Below are positions 1-8,312 of a stretch of DNA of 55,466 bases, piece after piece (the stretch's first letter is position 1; each line of letters begins with the position of its first letter). The DNA comes from Streptomyces olivochromogenes (GTDB lineage Bacteria; Actinomycetota; Actinomycetes; Streptomycetales; Streptomycetaceae), in assembly GCF_021538895.1 (NCBI RefSeq), contig NZ_JADDRL010000066.1, forward strand, positions 1-55,466. The letters run 5' to 3'. A program made the position numbers and the translations under genes. A model generated the notes under the pieces. The model was given only the letters and a program-made list of their open reading frames with translations, was not told the DNA's origin and did not search any database.

Positions 1-1
1 G

Positions 2-424
2 TGGAGCGATCTGCGGTACGACATCGTCGGCGACGGCACCAAGCCCGAGATGCGGCTGACGGAGAGCAGCTGGGTGTGGCGGCGCTACGGCCTCTCGATC
101 GACGGCCGGCGGTACGCGCGCGGGGTGACCGTGCACGGCAGCTCCTCCGTCACGATCGACCTCAACCGCCCGTGCTCCGCGTACGACGCGATGGTCGGCG
201 TCGACGACCTGACCCTGCGGCTCGGCAAGGTCTCCTTCTCCGTCTACGCGGACGGGACGCGGCTGTGGAAGTCCGGGACGGTCAAGGGCGGGGACCCGGC
301 GATCCCCGTCCATGTGAACTTGATCGGGCACAGGACCGTCCGGCTGGTGGTGGAACCGCACAGCAACGTCCTCGACTCGGCGGCGCTCGCGGACTGGGCG
401 GAGTCACGGTTCACCTGCCGGTAG
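2..424 (+). CDS. C-terminal part of a secreted NPCBM-domain protein (5' truncated by window edge)
   Basis: The reading frame is open from the left edge to a TAG at 422-424, so only the last ~140 residues are visible. They fit the NPCBM (novel putative carbohydrate-binding module) fold, with a central GVTVHGSSSVTIDL strand pair, a YDAMVGVDD turn, and a closing stretch ending in ADWAESRFTC. In this family the module usually ends a glycosidase or a wall-associated secreted protein and binds glycans outside the cell. The catalytic or N-terminal part lies outside the window, so the enzyme type cannot be named. It converges on the regulator gene at 447, with only ~22 bp between the stops. The fold call is by motif resemblance only. 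Confidence 0.75.
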   Translation, partial: WSDLRYDIVGDGTKPEMRLTESSWVWRRYGLSIDGRRYARGVTVHGSSSVTIDLNRPCSAYDAMVGVDDLTLRLGKVSFSVYADGTRLWKSGTVKGGDPAIPVHVNLIGHRTVRLVVEPHSNVLDSAALADWAESRFTCR

Positions 425-453
425 AGGATCAGCCGCCGGTAGAGGATCAGCCG
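418..453. repeat. 18-bp perfect tandem duplication at convergent gene ends
   Basis: Two adjacent copies of ccggtagaggatcagccg occupy 418-435 and 436-453. The first copy holds the TAG stop of the NPCBM gene and the second holds the TGA stop (447-449) of the regulator on the minus strand. This looks like a recent slippage or duplication. Confidence 0.85.
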
Positions 454-3400
454 CCGGCGGCAGTGGGCGCGCGGTCCAGCACGCGCAGCACGTCGTCCAC
501 GCCGTAGGACGCTCCCCGGGCGCGCTCGGCCGCGTACTGGTCCGGGGACAGCTCCGCGCGGGCCGTGACGTCGATGCGTTCGGCGCCGGAGCGCTCCGGT
601 TCGGGGCGGGGATGGCCGTCCCGCCAGTGGTCGGCGGTGGCGAACAGCCGTACCGCGCCCGCCAGGTCGCCGAGCCGGGCCAGCAGGTCGGCCGCGACGT
701 CCACCAGTGACGCGACGACCATTTCGGCGCAGTGCCGCTCCACGGCCTCGCGCAACGCCTCGGCGATGATCGGCAACCCCTTCCCCGGACCGGACTCACC
801 CGCCGTGACCAGGGCCTCGACCATGCGCATCGCCGCCGTGAACTGAGGCGGCGGGGTCCCGCTCGCCGCCGCGGCGCGGGTCTCCTCGAACAGCTCACGC
901 GCGCGTGCCAGGTCGCCGTCGTGCTGGGCGATGTGCGCCCGCAGCATCAGTACGAACGCCCTGGACTCCGGTACGCCGTACCGGTCGGCGGCCGCGCTCG
1001 CCTCGTCCAGGGCGGCCAGCGCGCCCGCCCGGTCGCCCGAGCGGTAGGCGATCTCGGCGAGCCGCGCCATCAGGAACGGCGACTCGGCGTACGCGCCCAC
1101 CTCGTAGGCGAGCCGCAGCGCCTCCTCGTACTCGCGCCCGGCCTCCTCGAACAGGCCGCGTGCCATGGCCGCCTCGCCGGCCGCGCTGCACACCTGGGCC
1201 CGCATCCAGCGGTCCCCCACCCGCTTGCTGAGCACCCGCAGCTCCGCCAGGTCCTCGTCGACGCCGCGCAGGTTGCCCGGGGAGTCGACACTCATGTGGG
1301 CGCGGTACATGAGGGCGACGCCGATCTCCCAGTCGCCGCCGTAGGCACGGCAGTTCGCGAGCGACGCGTGCATGTCGGGTCCCACCTCCCCGGGACCGCC
1401 CAGGTAGTAGGCGGTCAGCGGCCAGATGAGGCCCGGCAGCCGGGCGGCCTGCGGTCCGCCTCCCTCGTACGCGGCCCGCACGCGCGCGATGTACCGCGGT
1501 CCCCGCTCGTCCGTCATCAGGTCCGGGGCACCGGACTCGGCGGTCAGGAACATGTCGAGCATGCGGAGGTCGGTGCGCCGGCCGTGCAGCGGATGTCCCG
1601 CCTCCGCGTCGGGGGCGGCGAGAAAGGCGCCCACCGGGTCGGCCTCGGCGGCGAGCCGGTGCCGGACGGCGGCCGGGGCGCCCTCGGGCAGGGTGTCCAG
1701 GGCGACGCCCAGGCGCAGCGCCGCCCGCACCCATTCCACGCCCTCCCGACGGTAGTTCCGCAGCCACCAGAACCAGCCGACGGCGAGGACTATCGCGCCC
1801 GTCTCCTCCTCGTCGCCGTCGGACAGCGCGCGGTCGAGGGCCGCGCGGATGTTGTCCAGTTCGGTCTCCAGGCGGGAGATCCACGGCAGTTGCGCCTCGG
1901 ACCTGAGCAGCGGATCCGCCCGCTCGACCAGTGCGCGCACCCACGCGCGGTGCCGCCGCTCGGCCGCCGCGCGCAGGCCGGGGACCTCGGCGGCGCGCTC
2001 GGTGGCGTACTCGTGGATGGTCTCCAGCATGCGGTATCGCATGCCCGCGGAGCCGTCGGGACCGGCCGGGTCGGCGACGATCAGGGACTTGTCGACGAGC
2101 GCGCCGACGAGGTCGGCGGCGGGTCCGGTGCAGACGGCCTCCGCCGCCGCGAGGTCCCAGCCGCCGGCGAACACCGACACCTCGCACAGGACCGTCCGCT
2201 CGCGCTCGTCGAGCAGTTCCCAGGACCAGTCGACGACGGCACGCAGGGTCTGCTGGCGGGGCAGGACCGTGCGGCTTCCGGAGGTGAGCAGGCGGAAGCG
2301 GTCGTCGAGGCGGTCGGCGATCTGCCGGGGGGTGAGCAGGCGCAGCCGGGCCGCCGCCAGTTCGATGGCCAGGGGCAGGCCGTCGAGGCGTCGGCAGATC
2401 TCGTCGACCGCCTCGGTGTCCCGGAGCGCGGCGTCGGCGTCGGGGCGGACGGCCGCCGCGCGCTCGGCGAAGAGGCGATGCGCCTGCTCGGGGACGAGGG
2501 GCTCGACCGGGCGCACCGACTCGCCGGGGACGCCCAGGGGTTCGCGGCTGGTGGCGAGGATCGTGAGGTCCGGGCAGCGGGTGAGCAGGGTCTCGGCGAG
2601 GTCGGCGGCCGCGCCGATGACGTGTTCGCAGTTGTCGAGGATCAGGAGTTGGCTGCGCGGCGCGCAGTACTCGACGAGCAGGGCGAGCGGGTCGCCCTGG
2701 GTGCTGACCAGGTCGTTGGTCATGAGCACGGTCTCGCGCAGACCGAGCGCGCTGACCACCGCGCCGGGCACCGCCTCGGGTCGGTCGAGCGGGGCGAGTT
2801 CGACGAGCCATGCCTGCGGGAGGCCGGCGGCGGCTTCCTCGGCGAGGCGGGTCTTTCCCGAGCCGCCCGGTCCGGTGAGGGTGACGAGGCGGGCCCTGTC
2901 CACTTCGGAACGAATGGCTTCGAGCTCCGGTTCCCGCCCGACGAAGGAGGTGAGGCGGGGGCGGAGGTTGCCGGTCCGTTCCCGGGGCTGGATCGGGGCG
3001 GCGGGCGCCGGAGCCTCCTGCGTGAGCAACTCCGTGTGCAGTGCTCGAAGTTCCGGGCCCGGGTCGGCGCCCAGGCCGTCGGCGAGGGTGCGGCGGGCCG
3101 TCTCGTACGCGGCGAGGGCGTCGGCGGGGCGGCCGCTGTCGCGCAGGGCGCGGATGAGGAGGGCGTGCAGCGGTTCGTCGTACGGGTGGGTTGTGGTCAG
3201 CTCCCTCAGCTCCGGTACGACGTCCTGGGCGCGCCCCAGGCGGAGGGCGGCCTCGGCGCGGGCGCGGGTCGCCTCCTGGCGCAGCGCCTCCGGGCGGGTC
3301 GCGGCGGTGCGGTCGGGGAGGTCGGCCAGGGCGGGGCCGTGCCAGAGCGCGAGGGCCTCGGTGAGGGTGCGGGCGGCGGTGGCCGGGTCGCCGCGGTGGA

Positions 3401-3731
3401 GGGCGGCGGTGCCGGCGCGGACCAGCCGCTCGAAGACGTACAGGTCGACGTCGTCCTCGGTCGCTTCGAGGCGGTAGCCGCCGGGGGTGGAGGCGACGGT
3501 GTCCCGGCCGACGGTACGGCGGAGCCGGCCGACCAGGGCCTGGAGGGCGGCCGGGGCGTCCTGCGGCGGGTCGTCCGCCCAGACCTCGTCGATCAGGGCC
3601 TCGGGGGTGTGGGTGCGGCCGGGGCGCAGGGCGAGCGCGGCGAGCAGCGAGCGCAGACGGGGGCCGCCGATGGCCATGGGGGCGCCCTGATCGTCCGCCG
3701 CTTGGGTCACACCCAGAATTCTGAACCGCAC
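447..3731 (-). CDS. AfsR/SARP-type transcriptional regulator with NB-ARC ATPase domain
   Basis: Large regulator of ~1,094 residues counted from a GTG at 3731 (protein start VRFRILG), the usual beginning of the SARP winged-helix domain; an upstream in-frame extension to 3929 is Pro/Arg-rich and unlikely to be coding. Order of domains: OmpR-like winged helix (~1-95), bacterial transcriptional activation (BTAD) domain (~95-240), linker, NB-ARC/AAA-type ATPase with Walker A GPGGSGKT at ~287-294 and a downstream LLILDNCE Walker B, then a long helical TPR-like C-terminus. This matches AfsR-like pleiotropic activators that control secondary metabolism, with ATP binding gating DNA binding. No clear biosynthetic cluster adjoins it, so the target is unknown. 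It may act on the neighbouring cyclase-like gene, but the sequence does not show that. Confidence 0.88.
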   Translation of the reverse strand: MRFRILGVTQAADDQGAPMAIGGPRLRSLLAALALRPGRTHTPEALIDEVWADDPPQDAPAALQALVGRLRRTVGRDTVASTPGGYRLEATEDDVDLYVFERLVRAGTAALHRGDPATAARTLTEALALWHGPALADLPDRTAATRPEALRQEATRARAEAALRLGRAQDVVPELRELTTTHPYDEPLHALLIRALRDSGRPADALAAYETARRTLADGLGADPGPELRALHTELLTQEAPAPAAPIQPRERTGNLRPRLTSFVGREPELEAIRSEVDRARLVTLTGPGGSGKTRLAEEAAAGLPQAWLVELAPLDRPEAVPGAVVSALGLRETVLMTNDLVSTQGDPLALLVEYCAPRSQLLILDNCEHVIGAAADLAETLLTRCPDLTILATSREPLGVPGESVRPVEPLVPEQAHRLFAERAAAVRPDADAALRDTEAVDEICRRLDGLPLAIELAAARLRLLTPRQIADRLDDRFRLLTSGSRTVLPRQQTLRAVVDWSWELLDERERTVLCEVSVFAGGWDLAAAEAVCTGPAADLVGALVDKSLIVADPAGPDGSAGMRYRMLETIHEYATERAAEVPGLRAAAERRHRAWVRALVERADPLLRSEAQLPWISRLETELDNIRAALDRALSDGDEEETGAIVLAVGWFWWLRNYRREGVEWVRAALRLGVALDTLPEGAPAAVRHRLAAEADPVGAFLAAPDAEAGHPLHGRRTDLRMLDMFLTAESGAPDLMTDERGPRYIARVRAAYEGGGPQAARLPGLIWPLTAYYLGGPGEVGPDMHASLANCRAYGGDWEIGVALMYRAHMSVDSPGNLRGVDEDLAELRVLSKRVGDRWMRAQVCSAAGEAAMARGLFEEAGREYEEALRLAYEVGAYAESPFLMARLAEIAYRSGDRAGALAALDEASAAADRYGVPESRAFVLMLRAHIAQHDGDLARARELFEETRAAAASGTPPPQFTAAMRMVEALVTAGESGPGKGLPIIAEALREAVERHCAEMVVASLVDVAADLLARLGDLAGAVRLFATADHWRDGHPRPEPERSGAERIDVTARAELSPDQYAAERARGASYGVDDVLRVLDRAPTAAGG

Positions 3732-3925
3732 CGGGTCATTGTCACCGGGGCGTGGGGGCGGGGCACCGGGTTTCGGATCCGGGTGCGGCGTGAGGCTCCG
3801 GGCGTCGCCGGAGCGGCGTCCGGTGCGGAGGCCGGGGAACCACCGGGGCCGGGCTCGGGGCGAAACCCCCGACACCCCCTCGACAACCCGTAGCGCGGCC
3901 CGTTGGCCTCTCCCCAGGGCGACGC

Positions 3926-6010
3926 TCACGCGCCGGACGCCAGCGCGCCCCTTCTCGGGGTGATGCCCGCGGGGACCGCACGCGCGCGTGCCGGGGTTCC
4001 GGTCCAGCAGGTGCCCCGGCGGGCCAGGAGGCGGCGGAGCCAGAGTTCCAGGGAGACGAGGTCCGCGAGGCCGTCCAGGGGCAGTGGTTCGCCGGCCGCC
4101 GCGCCGCGCAGCGCCTTGCGGACCACCCGGGCCTCGATCAGGCCGGCCTCGGCGAGCAGCGGTGTGGTGAACAGGGAGACGAGGGAGTCGGCGGCGACGC
4201 GCAGCCCGGTGCGGGTGGCGACCGCCGAGGAGGCGTGGGAGGGGGCGCCCCAGCCGGGCGGCAGGTCGGTGATGCCGGCGCCCTCCAGGACCGTACGGAG
4301 GATGGCGGCGCGGGCGCCGGGCTGGACGCGCAGGGCCTCGGGAAGGGCACGGCAGGCGCGGACGACCTGGTTGTCGAGGAACGGGGCGTGCAGCCGCTGG
4401 GAGCGGATCTCGGCCGCCTGTTCCAGGATCCGGATGTCCGCCGCGTACCGGGCCAGCGCGGCACGCGCGCGATAGTCGCCGGGACGCTGGCCGGGGCCGA
4501 CTCCGGAGCGGTTCGCCGACCCCTGGAGAAGAACCGATACTTCAGCCAGTGCTTCCCCGGTCAGCCAGCGGGCCGCCGGCCCCGGTCTGGCCCAGGTGAG
4601 GGCCGCGAGGGACGCGCCCACCGCGCCTCCGGGTTCGTCGAAGCGGCGGCGCAGCAGCCGTTCGGCCAGCACTTCCAGGCCCGCCCGGTACGGCGTCCGT
4701 GCCAGCCGCCGTGCCGCGCCGTACACGCGCGCGGGGACCATCACCGAGCCGTCCGCCTTGGCCAGGGCCGCGACCGGGCGCACCAGGTGGCGCCGCTTGC
4801 GGTCCATGAGCAGGTCCGCGAGGCGGGCCGGGTGGGCGTCCAGGACCTGGCGGGCGCCGTAGCCGGTGAAGTGGTCCGCGCTGCCGGAGGCCAGCCGGGC
4901 GCGGTGGCGGGCCGCCGAGATGAGGGACGGTCCCGGTTCGTCCGTCAGCGGGCCGTCCAGGTCGGCGTACGGGAGCACCTCCTCGGCGCCGGTCACCACG
5001 ACGTGGTGCAGGCGGGGGTTGGCGGCGAGCGCACCCGCCCGCTCCAGCTCGGCCTCGCGGCCGCCGACGGCCAGGTCGTTGAAGGTGACGGCCAGCAGCC
5101 GCTCGCCGGCGCCGGTGCCGTGCCCCAGGGGCATGCCGGGCATACCGGGGAGGCCCGCGGCCAGCAGGGCCAGCGTCCCCGAGGCGGGCCCCCCGGACAG
5201 GTCGGCCCCGATGCCGGCCACGGGCATCCCGCGCGCGGCACGCCGTTCGGCCGGGCCCATGCCGGGCACCGGGCCGGGGTCGATGTCGGTGCCGGGGACG
5301 TGCCGGGGCGCGGACAGGCGGGCGCGTACCGCCTCCACCAGCGCGTCCCGGACGGCGTCCACGGCACGGTCCGGGTCGGCCGTGGGCGCCGCCACCGCGA
5401 GGGAGGCGACCGGCTCGTACCCGGCGATCTCGCGGGCTCCGTTGCGCAGGATCAGCGCGTGGCCCGGCGGGACGCGTCGTACGCCGTCGTAGGGGGTCGA
5501 GTCGTGCAGTGCGGCCGGTACGTCCGGGGCGGCGAGCAGGGCCGCGAGATGGCCGAAGTCGAGGTTGGCCTCGATCAGGTCGGCGAGGGGGAGCGCGGCG
5601 GTCGCATAGGCCGTGCCGCCCGCCCACGGGGTGTGGAAAACCGGGCGGGCACCTGCCAGATCGCCGCAGACGGTGATCCGGCGGCCCACCTGCACGACGG
5701 CCGTGTAGCTGCCGGACCAGGCCGTCAGATGCCGAAGTGCGCCCCCACGCGCGGTGAAGAGGCCGAGCCGCAGTTCCTCGTCGGAGGCGCCGCAGGTGCC
5801 GAGGACGGCGATGCGGTTCTGCGCGTCGGCCCGCACCACGCGGACCTCGTCGGGACGCCAGTCGCCGACCGCCCACAGCGGATCGGGATCGCCCCACAGG
5901 AGTTGGGAGCCGACCGGGTGCACGGTCTCGCCGTCGTATCCGGTGGCGCCGGCGGAGCCGATCGTGGCGGCACCGGCGGCGGCGCTGCTCCATCCCACCA
6001 ACCACCGCAT
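3926..6010 (-). CDS. Asparagine synthetase / lasso-peptide macrolactam cyclase-like protein with altered active-site motifs
   Basis: 694 residues from the ATG at 6010 (start MRWLVGWSS). The N-terminal half resembles the Ntn glutaminase-like domain, but residue 2 is Arg instead of the catalytic Cys, as in amidase-less lasso cyclases and beta-lactam synthetases. The C-terminal half is an AsnB-like ATP-dependent synthetase domain with the typical HAPFLDNQVVRACRALP segment (~residue 540). The ATP pyrophosphatase loop, normally SGGxDS, reads LSGGPASG (residues 271-278), so the Asp is Ala. The late Lys-containing RxTKG-type loop of active cyclases is not recognisable: the region reads LPPGWGAPSHASS. 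It may belong to the family annotated as albusnodin/ikarugamycin-type macrolactam cyclases, but I find no convincing precursor peptide, B protein or transporter nearby. It could be a divergent enzyme or a non-catalytic descendant. It is divergent from the sporulation gene at 6704. Confidence 0.75.
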   Translation of the reverse strand: MRWLVGWSSAAAGAATIGSAGATGYDGETVHPVGSQLLWGDPDPLWAVGDWRPDEVRVVRADAQNRIAVLGTCGASDEELRLGLFTARGGALRHLTAWSGSYTAVVQVGRRITVCGDLAGARPVFHTPWAGGTAYATAALPLADLIEANLDFGHLAALLAAPDVPAALHDSTPYDGVRRVPPGHALILRNGAREIAGYEPVASLAVAAPTADPDRAVDAVRDALVEAVRARLSAPRHVPGTDIDPGPVPGMGPAERRAARGMPVAGIGADLSGGPASGTLALLAAGLPGMPGMPLGHGTGAGERLLAVTFNDLAVGGREAELERAGALAANPRLHHVVVTGAEEVLPYADLDGPLTDEPGPSLISAARHRARLASGSADHFTGYGARQVLDAHPARLADLLMDRKRRHLVRPVAALAKADGSVMVPARVYGAARRLARTPYRAGLEVLAERLLRRRFDEPGGAVGASLAALTWARPGPAARWLTGEALAEVSVLLQGSANRSGVGPGQRPGDYRARAALARYAADIRILEQAAEIRSQRLHAPFLDNQVVRACRALPEALRVQPGARAAILRTVLEGAGITDLPPGWGAPSHASSAVATRTGLRVAADSLVSLFTTPLLAEAGLIEARVVRKALRGAAAGEPLPLDGLADLVSLELWLRRLLARRGTCWTGTPARARAVPAGITPRRGALASGA

Positions 6011-6703
6011 CGACGCCTCCACAGGCTGTGGACAACCACTGCACGGTACGAACGGTTCACCATGCTGCCATGAAGAACGCGCCCCGGAGGGGCGGCGGCG
6101 CCGCCTTCGATGCGGGGAACGCGCCGACGCGCGCCCGCTCGCACGGAAGCGAACCCCCGTACGACGCAAGGGAACTGCGACTCGAATGCGCCCCCGAAAC
6201 GCTCCCCAAAAACGCCCTTAGCGCCCTCAACTCCCGTGGTAGGAGCGGTAATCGCCCGCGAGAAGGGGGGTCGATTTTCAGCCAAATCGGCGACGCGGGA
6301 ACAGGTTTGCACACGCTCCGTACAGGGTCCGCGCACCGCGCGGACAGCGCACAGTCCGGGAGGCGGGCATCGCCTCCCGGACCGGTCCGCCACCCGCGGG
6401 GATGAAGGTGGCGGTGTCCCCCAGCCCGCTGGATCCAGTACAGCGGGCCGACCCACGCAAGAGCCATGGAATCGCTCCCCCGGTGGCCGGAGAAGAGCGC
6501 ACGGACGGGCGCACGGCCACACAACGGGGGCACGCCACGGGGTGCCGTGCACGGTGCGTACAGGGCGGGACGTCCGGCACGGACCACAATCCCGCCAACC
6601 GGAACAATGCCCCTTAACGCTTGGGATCCGGCGAACTACGCTGGGTTTACGAATGCCGCGTGGTTATGCCAGCGCGGCAGCCGTCTGTGTCGAGGGGTGG
6701 CGC
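6011..6703. other. 693-bp divergent intergenic region, no supported gene
   Basis: This space separates two divergent genes. Open frames exist on both strands but have Arg/Pro-rich, shadow-like composition. One minus-strand frame has a GGGGAG 8 nt before an ATG at about 6467 and reads MALAWVGPLYWIQRAGG at its start. It then runs on into noncoding-looking sequence without a lasso leader motif, so I do not call it. A strong hairpin sits at 6354-6382. Confidence 0.6.
6354..6382. repeat. Perfect 12-bp inverted repeat (hairpin) in divergent intergenic region
   Basis: GTCCGGGAGGCG (6354-6365), loop GGCAT, then CGCCTCCCGGAC (6371-6382). No T-run follows on either strand, so it is not an obvious intrinsic terminator. 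It could be an operator or an mRNA-leader structure. Confidence 0.8.
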
Positions 6704-8125
6704 ATGTCCAGGGAGCAACGCGGGCCGAACGAAAAGCTCGGCGCCGTTCTCGCCCTCGCGGGAATCAGCAACGCAGGACTCGCGCGACGCGTCAACGATC
6801 TTGGCGCTCAACGCGGGTTGACACTTCGCTACGACAAGACGTCGGTGGCGCGCTGGGTGTCGAAGGGCATGGTGCCGCAGGGCGCCGCGCCGCACCTCAT
6901 CGCCGCCGCGATAGGCCAGAAGCTCGGCCGCCCGGTGCCGCTCCACGAGATCGGCCTGGCGGACGCGGATCCCGCGCCGGAAGTGGGTCTCGCCTTCCCC
7001 AGAGACGTCGGACAGGCGGTGCGGTCGGCGACGGAGTTGTACCGTCTCGACCTCGCCGGACGCCGGGCCGGCTCCGGCGGCATCTGGCAGTCGCTCGCCG
7101 GATCGTTCGCGGTGAGCGCATACGCAACGCCCGCCTCACGGTGGCTGATAACCCCCGCCGACAGCTCGGTGGCACGGGACGCGAACCCTTCCGAGGGCTC
7201 CGGGGCACCGATCAAAGTCGGCCACAGCGATGTGCAGAAGCTGCGGGAGGCCGCGGAGGACGCCAGGCGCTGGGACTCCAAATACGGAGGCGGCGACTGG
7301 CGTTCGTCGATGGTGCCCGAGTGCCTGCGGGTGGAGGCGGCACCGCTGCTGCTCGGCTCGTACTCCGACGAGGTCGGCCGCGCCCTGTTCGGGGCCTCCG
7401 CCGAACTCACCCGGCTCGCGGGCTGGATGGCCTTCGACACCGGCCAGCAGGAGGCGGCGCAGCGGTACTACATCCAAGCGCTGCGCCTCGCGCGTGCGGC
7501 CGCCGACGTCCCCCTCGGGGGCTACGTCCTGGCGTCCATGTCCCTGCAGGCGACCTACCGGGGCTTCGGCGACGAGGGCGTCGACCTCGCGCAGGCCGCG
7601 GTGGAGCGCAACCGGGGGCTGGCGACCGCCCGCACGATGAGCTTCTTCCGCCTGGTCGAGGCACGCGCGCACGCACGCGCCAGTGACGCACAGGCGGCCG
7701 GCACGGCCCTGAAGGCCGCCGAGGGCTGGCTGGAGCGGGCCCGGGAGGGGGACAACGACCCGTCCTGGCTCGGCTTCTACTCCTACGACCGGTTCGCCGC
7801 CGACGCCGCGGAGTGCTACCGCGATCTGAAGGCACCGCGCCAGGTCCGACGCTTCACCGAGCAGGCGCTGTCGAAGCCGACGGAGGAGTTCGTGCGCTCG
7901 CACGGGCTGCGTCTGGTCGTCTCGGCGGTCGCCGAACTGGAGTCGGGCAACCTGGACGCGGCCTGCGAGCAGGGCGTACGGGCCGTGGAGGTCGCCGGGC
8001 GCATATCGTCGGCGCGCACCACCGAGTACGTGAAGGACCTGCTGCACCGGCTGGAGCCGTACGGCGACGAACCTCGTGTGGTGGAGTTGCGGGAGCGGGC
8101 GCGCCCGCTGCTGGCTCCCGCGTAG
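6704..8125 (+). CDS. Sporulation-associated HTH/TPR-like regulator (SCO4114 / S. griseus ORF1590 type)
   Basis: 473 residues from the ATG at 6704, preceded by a GAGGGGTGG region that may act as a weak ribosome site. Residues ~8-55 form a helix-turn-helix-like unit (LALAGISNAGLARRVNDLG followed by TSVARWVSKG). The remainder is helical with TPR-like repeats, as in streptomycete proteins annotated as sporulation-associated. From memory, the S. griseus relative ORF1590 makes two nested products of which only the longer holds the HTH. Here an in-frame GTG/ATG upstream cannot be excluded, and the ATG at 6869 (MVPQGAAP) would give a form lacking the HTH. It probably regulates differentiation; this comes from family knowledge, since no target is visible in the sequence. 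Confidence 0.82.
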   Translation: MSREQRGPNEKLGAVLALAGISNAGLARRVNDLGAQRGLTLRYDKTSVARWVSKGMVPQGAAPHLIAAAIGQKLGRPVPLHEIGLADADPAPEVGLAFPRDVGQAVRSATELYRLDLAGRRAGSGGIWQSLAGSFAVSAYATPASRWLITPADSSVARDANPSEGSGAPIKVGHSDVQKLREAAEDARRWDSKYGGGDWRSSMVPECLRVEAAPLLLGSYSDEVGRALFGASAELTRLAGWMAFDTGQQEAAQRYYIQALRLARAAADVPLGGYVLASMSLQATYRGFGDEGVDLAQAAVERNRGLATARTMSFFRLVEARAHARASDAQAAGTALKAAEGWLERAREGDNDPSWLGFYSYDRFAADAAECYRDLKAPRQVRRFTEQALSKPTEEFVRSHGLRLVVSAVAELESGNLDAACEQGVRAVEVAGRISSARTTEYVKDLLHRLEPYGDEPRVVELRERARPLLAPA

Positions 8126-8312
8126 GCGCTCCGCTCGGGGTGCCGGGTCCTTGGCGTCTGCCGGGTCACCGTGGTCCTGGGGCCGCGGTGATCCGTCGCT
8201 GGTCGCGCAGTTCCCCGCGCCCCTCGGGGCCACGGCTGCGCCGGCCCCTCCCGCCGGGTTTGAAGACGTTGTCAGTGGCGCAGTGCACTATCGATGCCGG
8301 GAGGTGGTGCAG

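Noticed and set aside
732..3893. Very long open frame on the plus strand opposite the AfsR-like regulator
   Set aside because: It is an antisense shadow of the 1,094-residue regulator; no recognisable domain and biased composition.
6390..6470. Possible lasso-peptide precursor on the minus strand opposite the cyclase-like gene (a frame starting MALAWVGPLYW with a GGGGAG before it)
   Set aside because: No YxxPxLxxxG leader motif or Thr at -2, and the frame runs on for >130 residues of Arg/Pro-rich shadow-like sequence.
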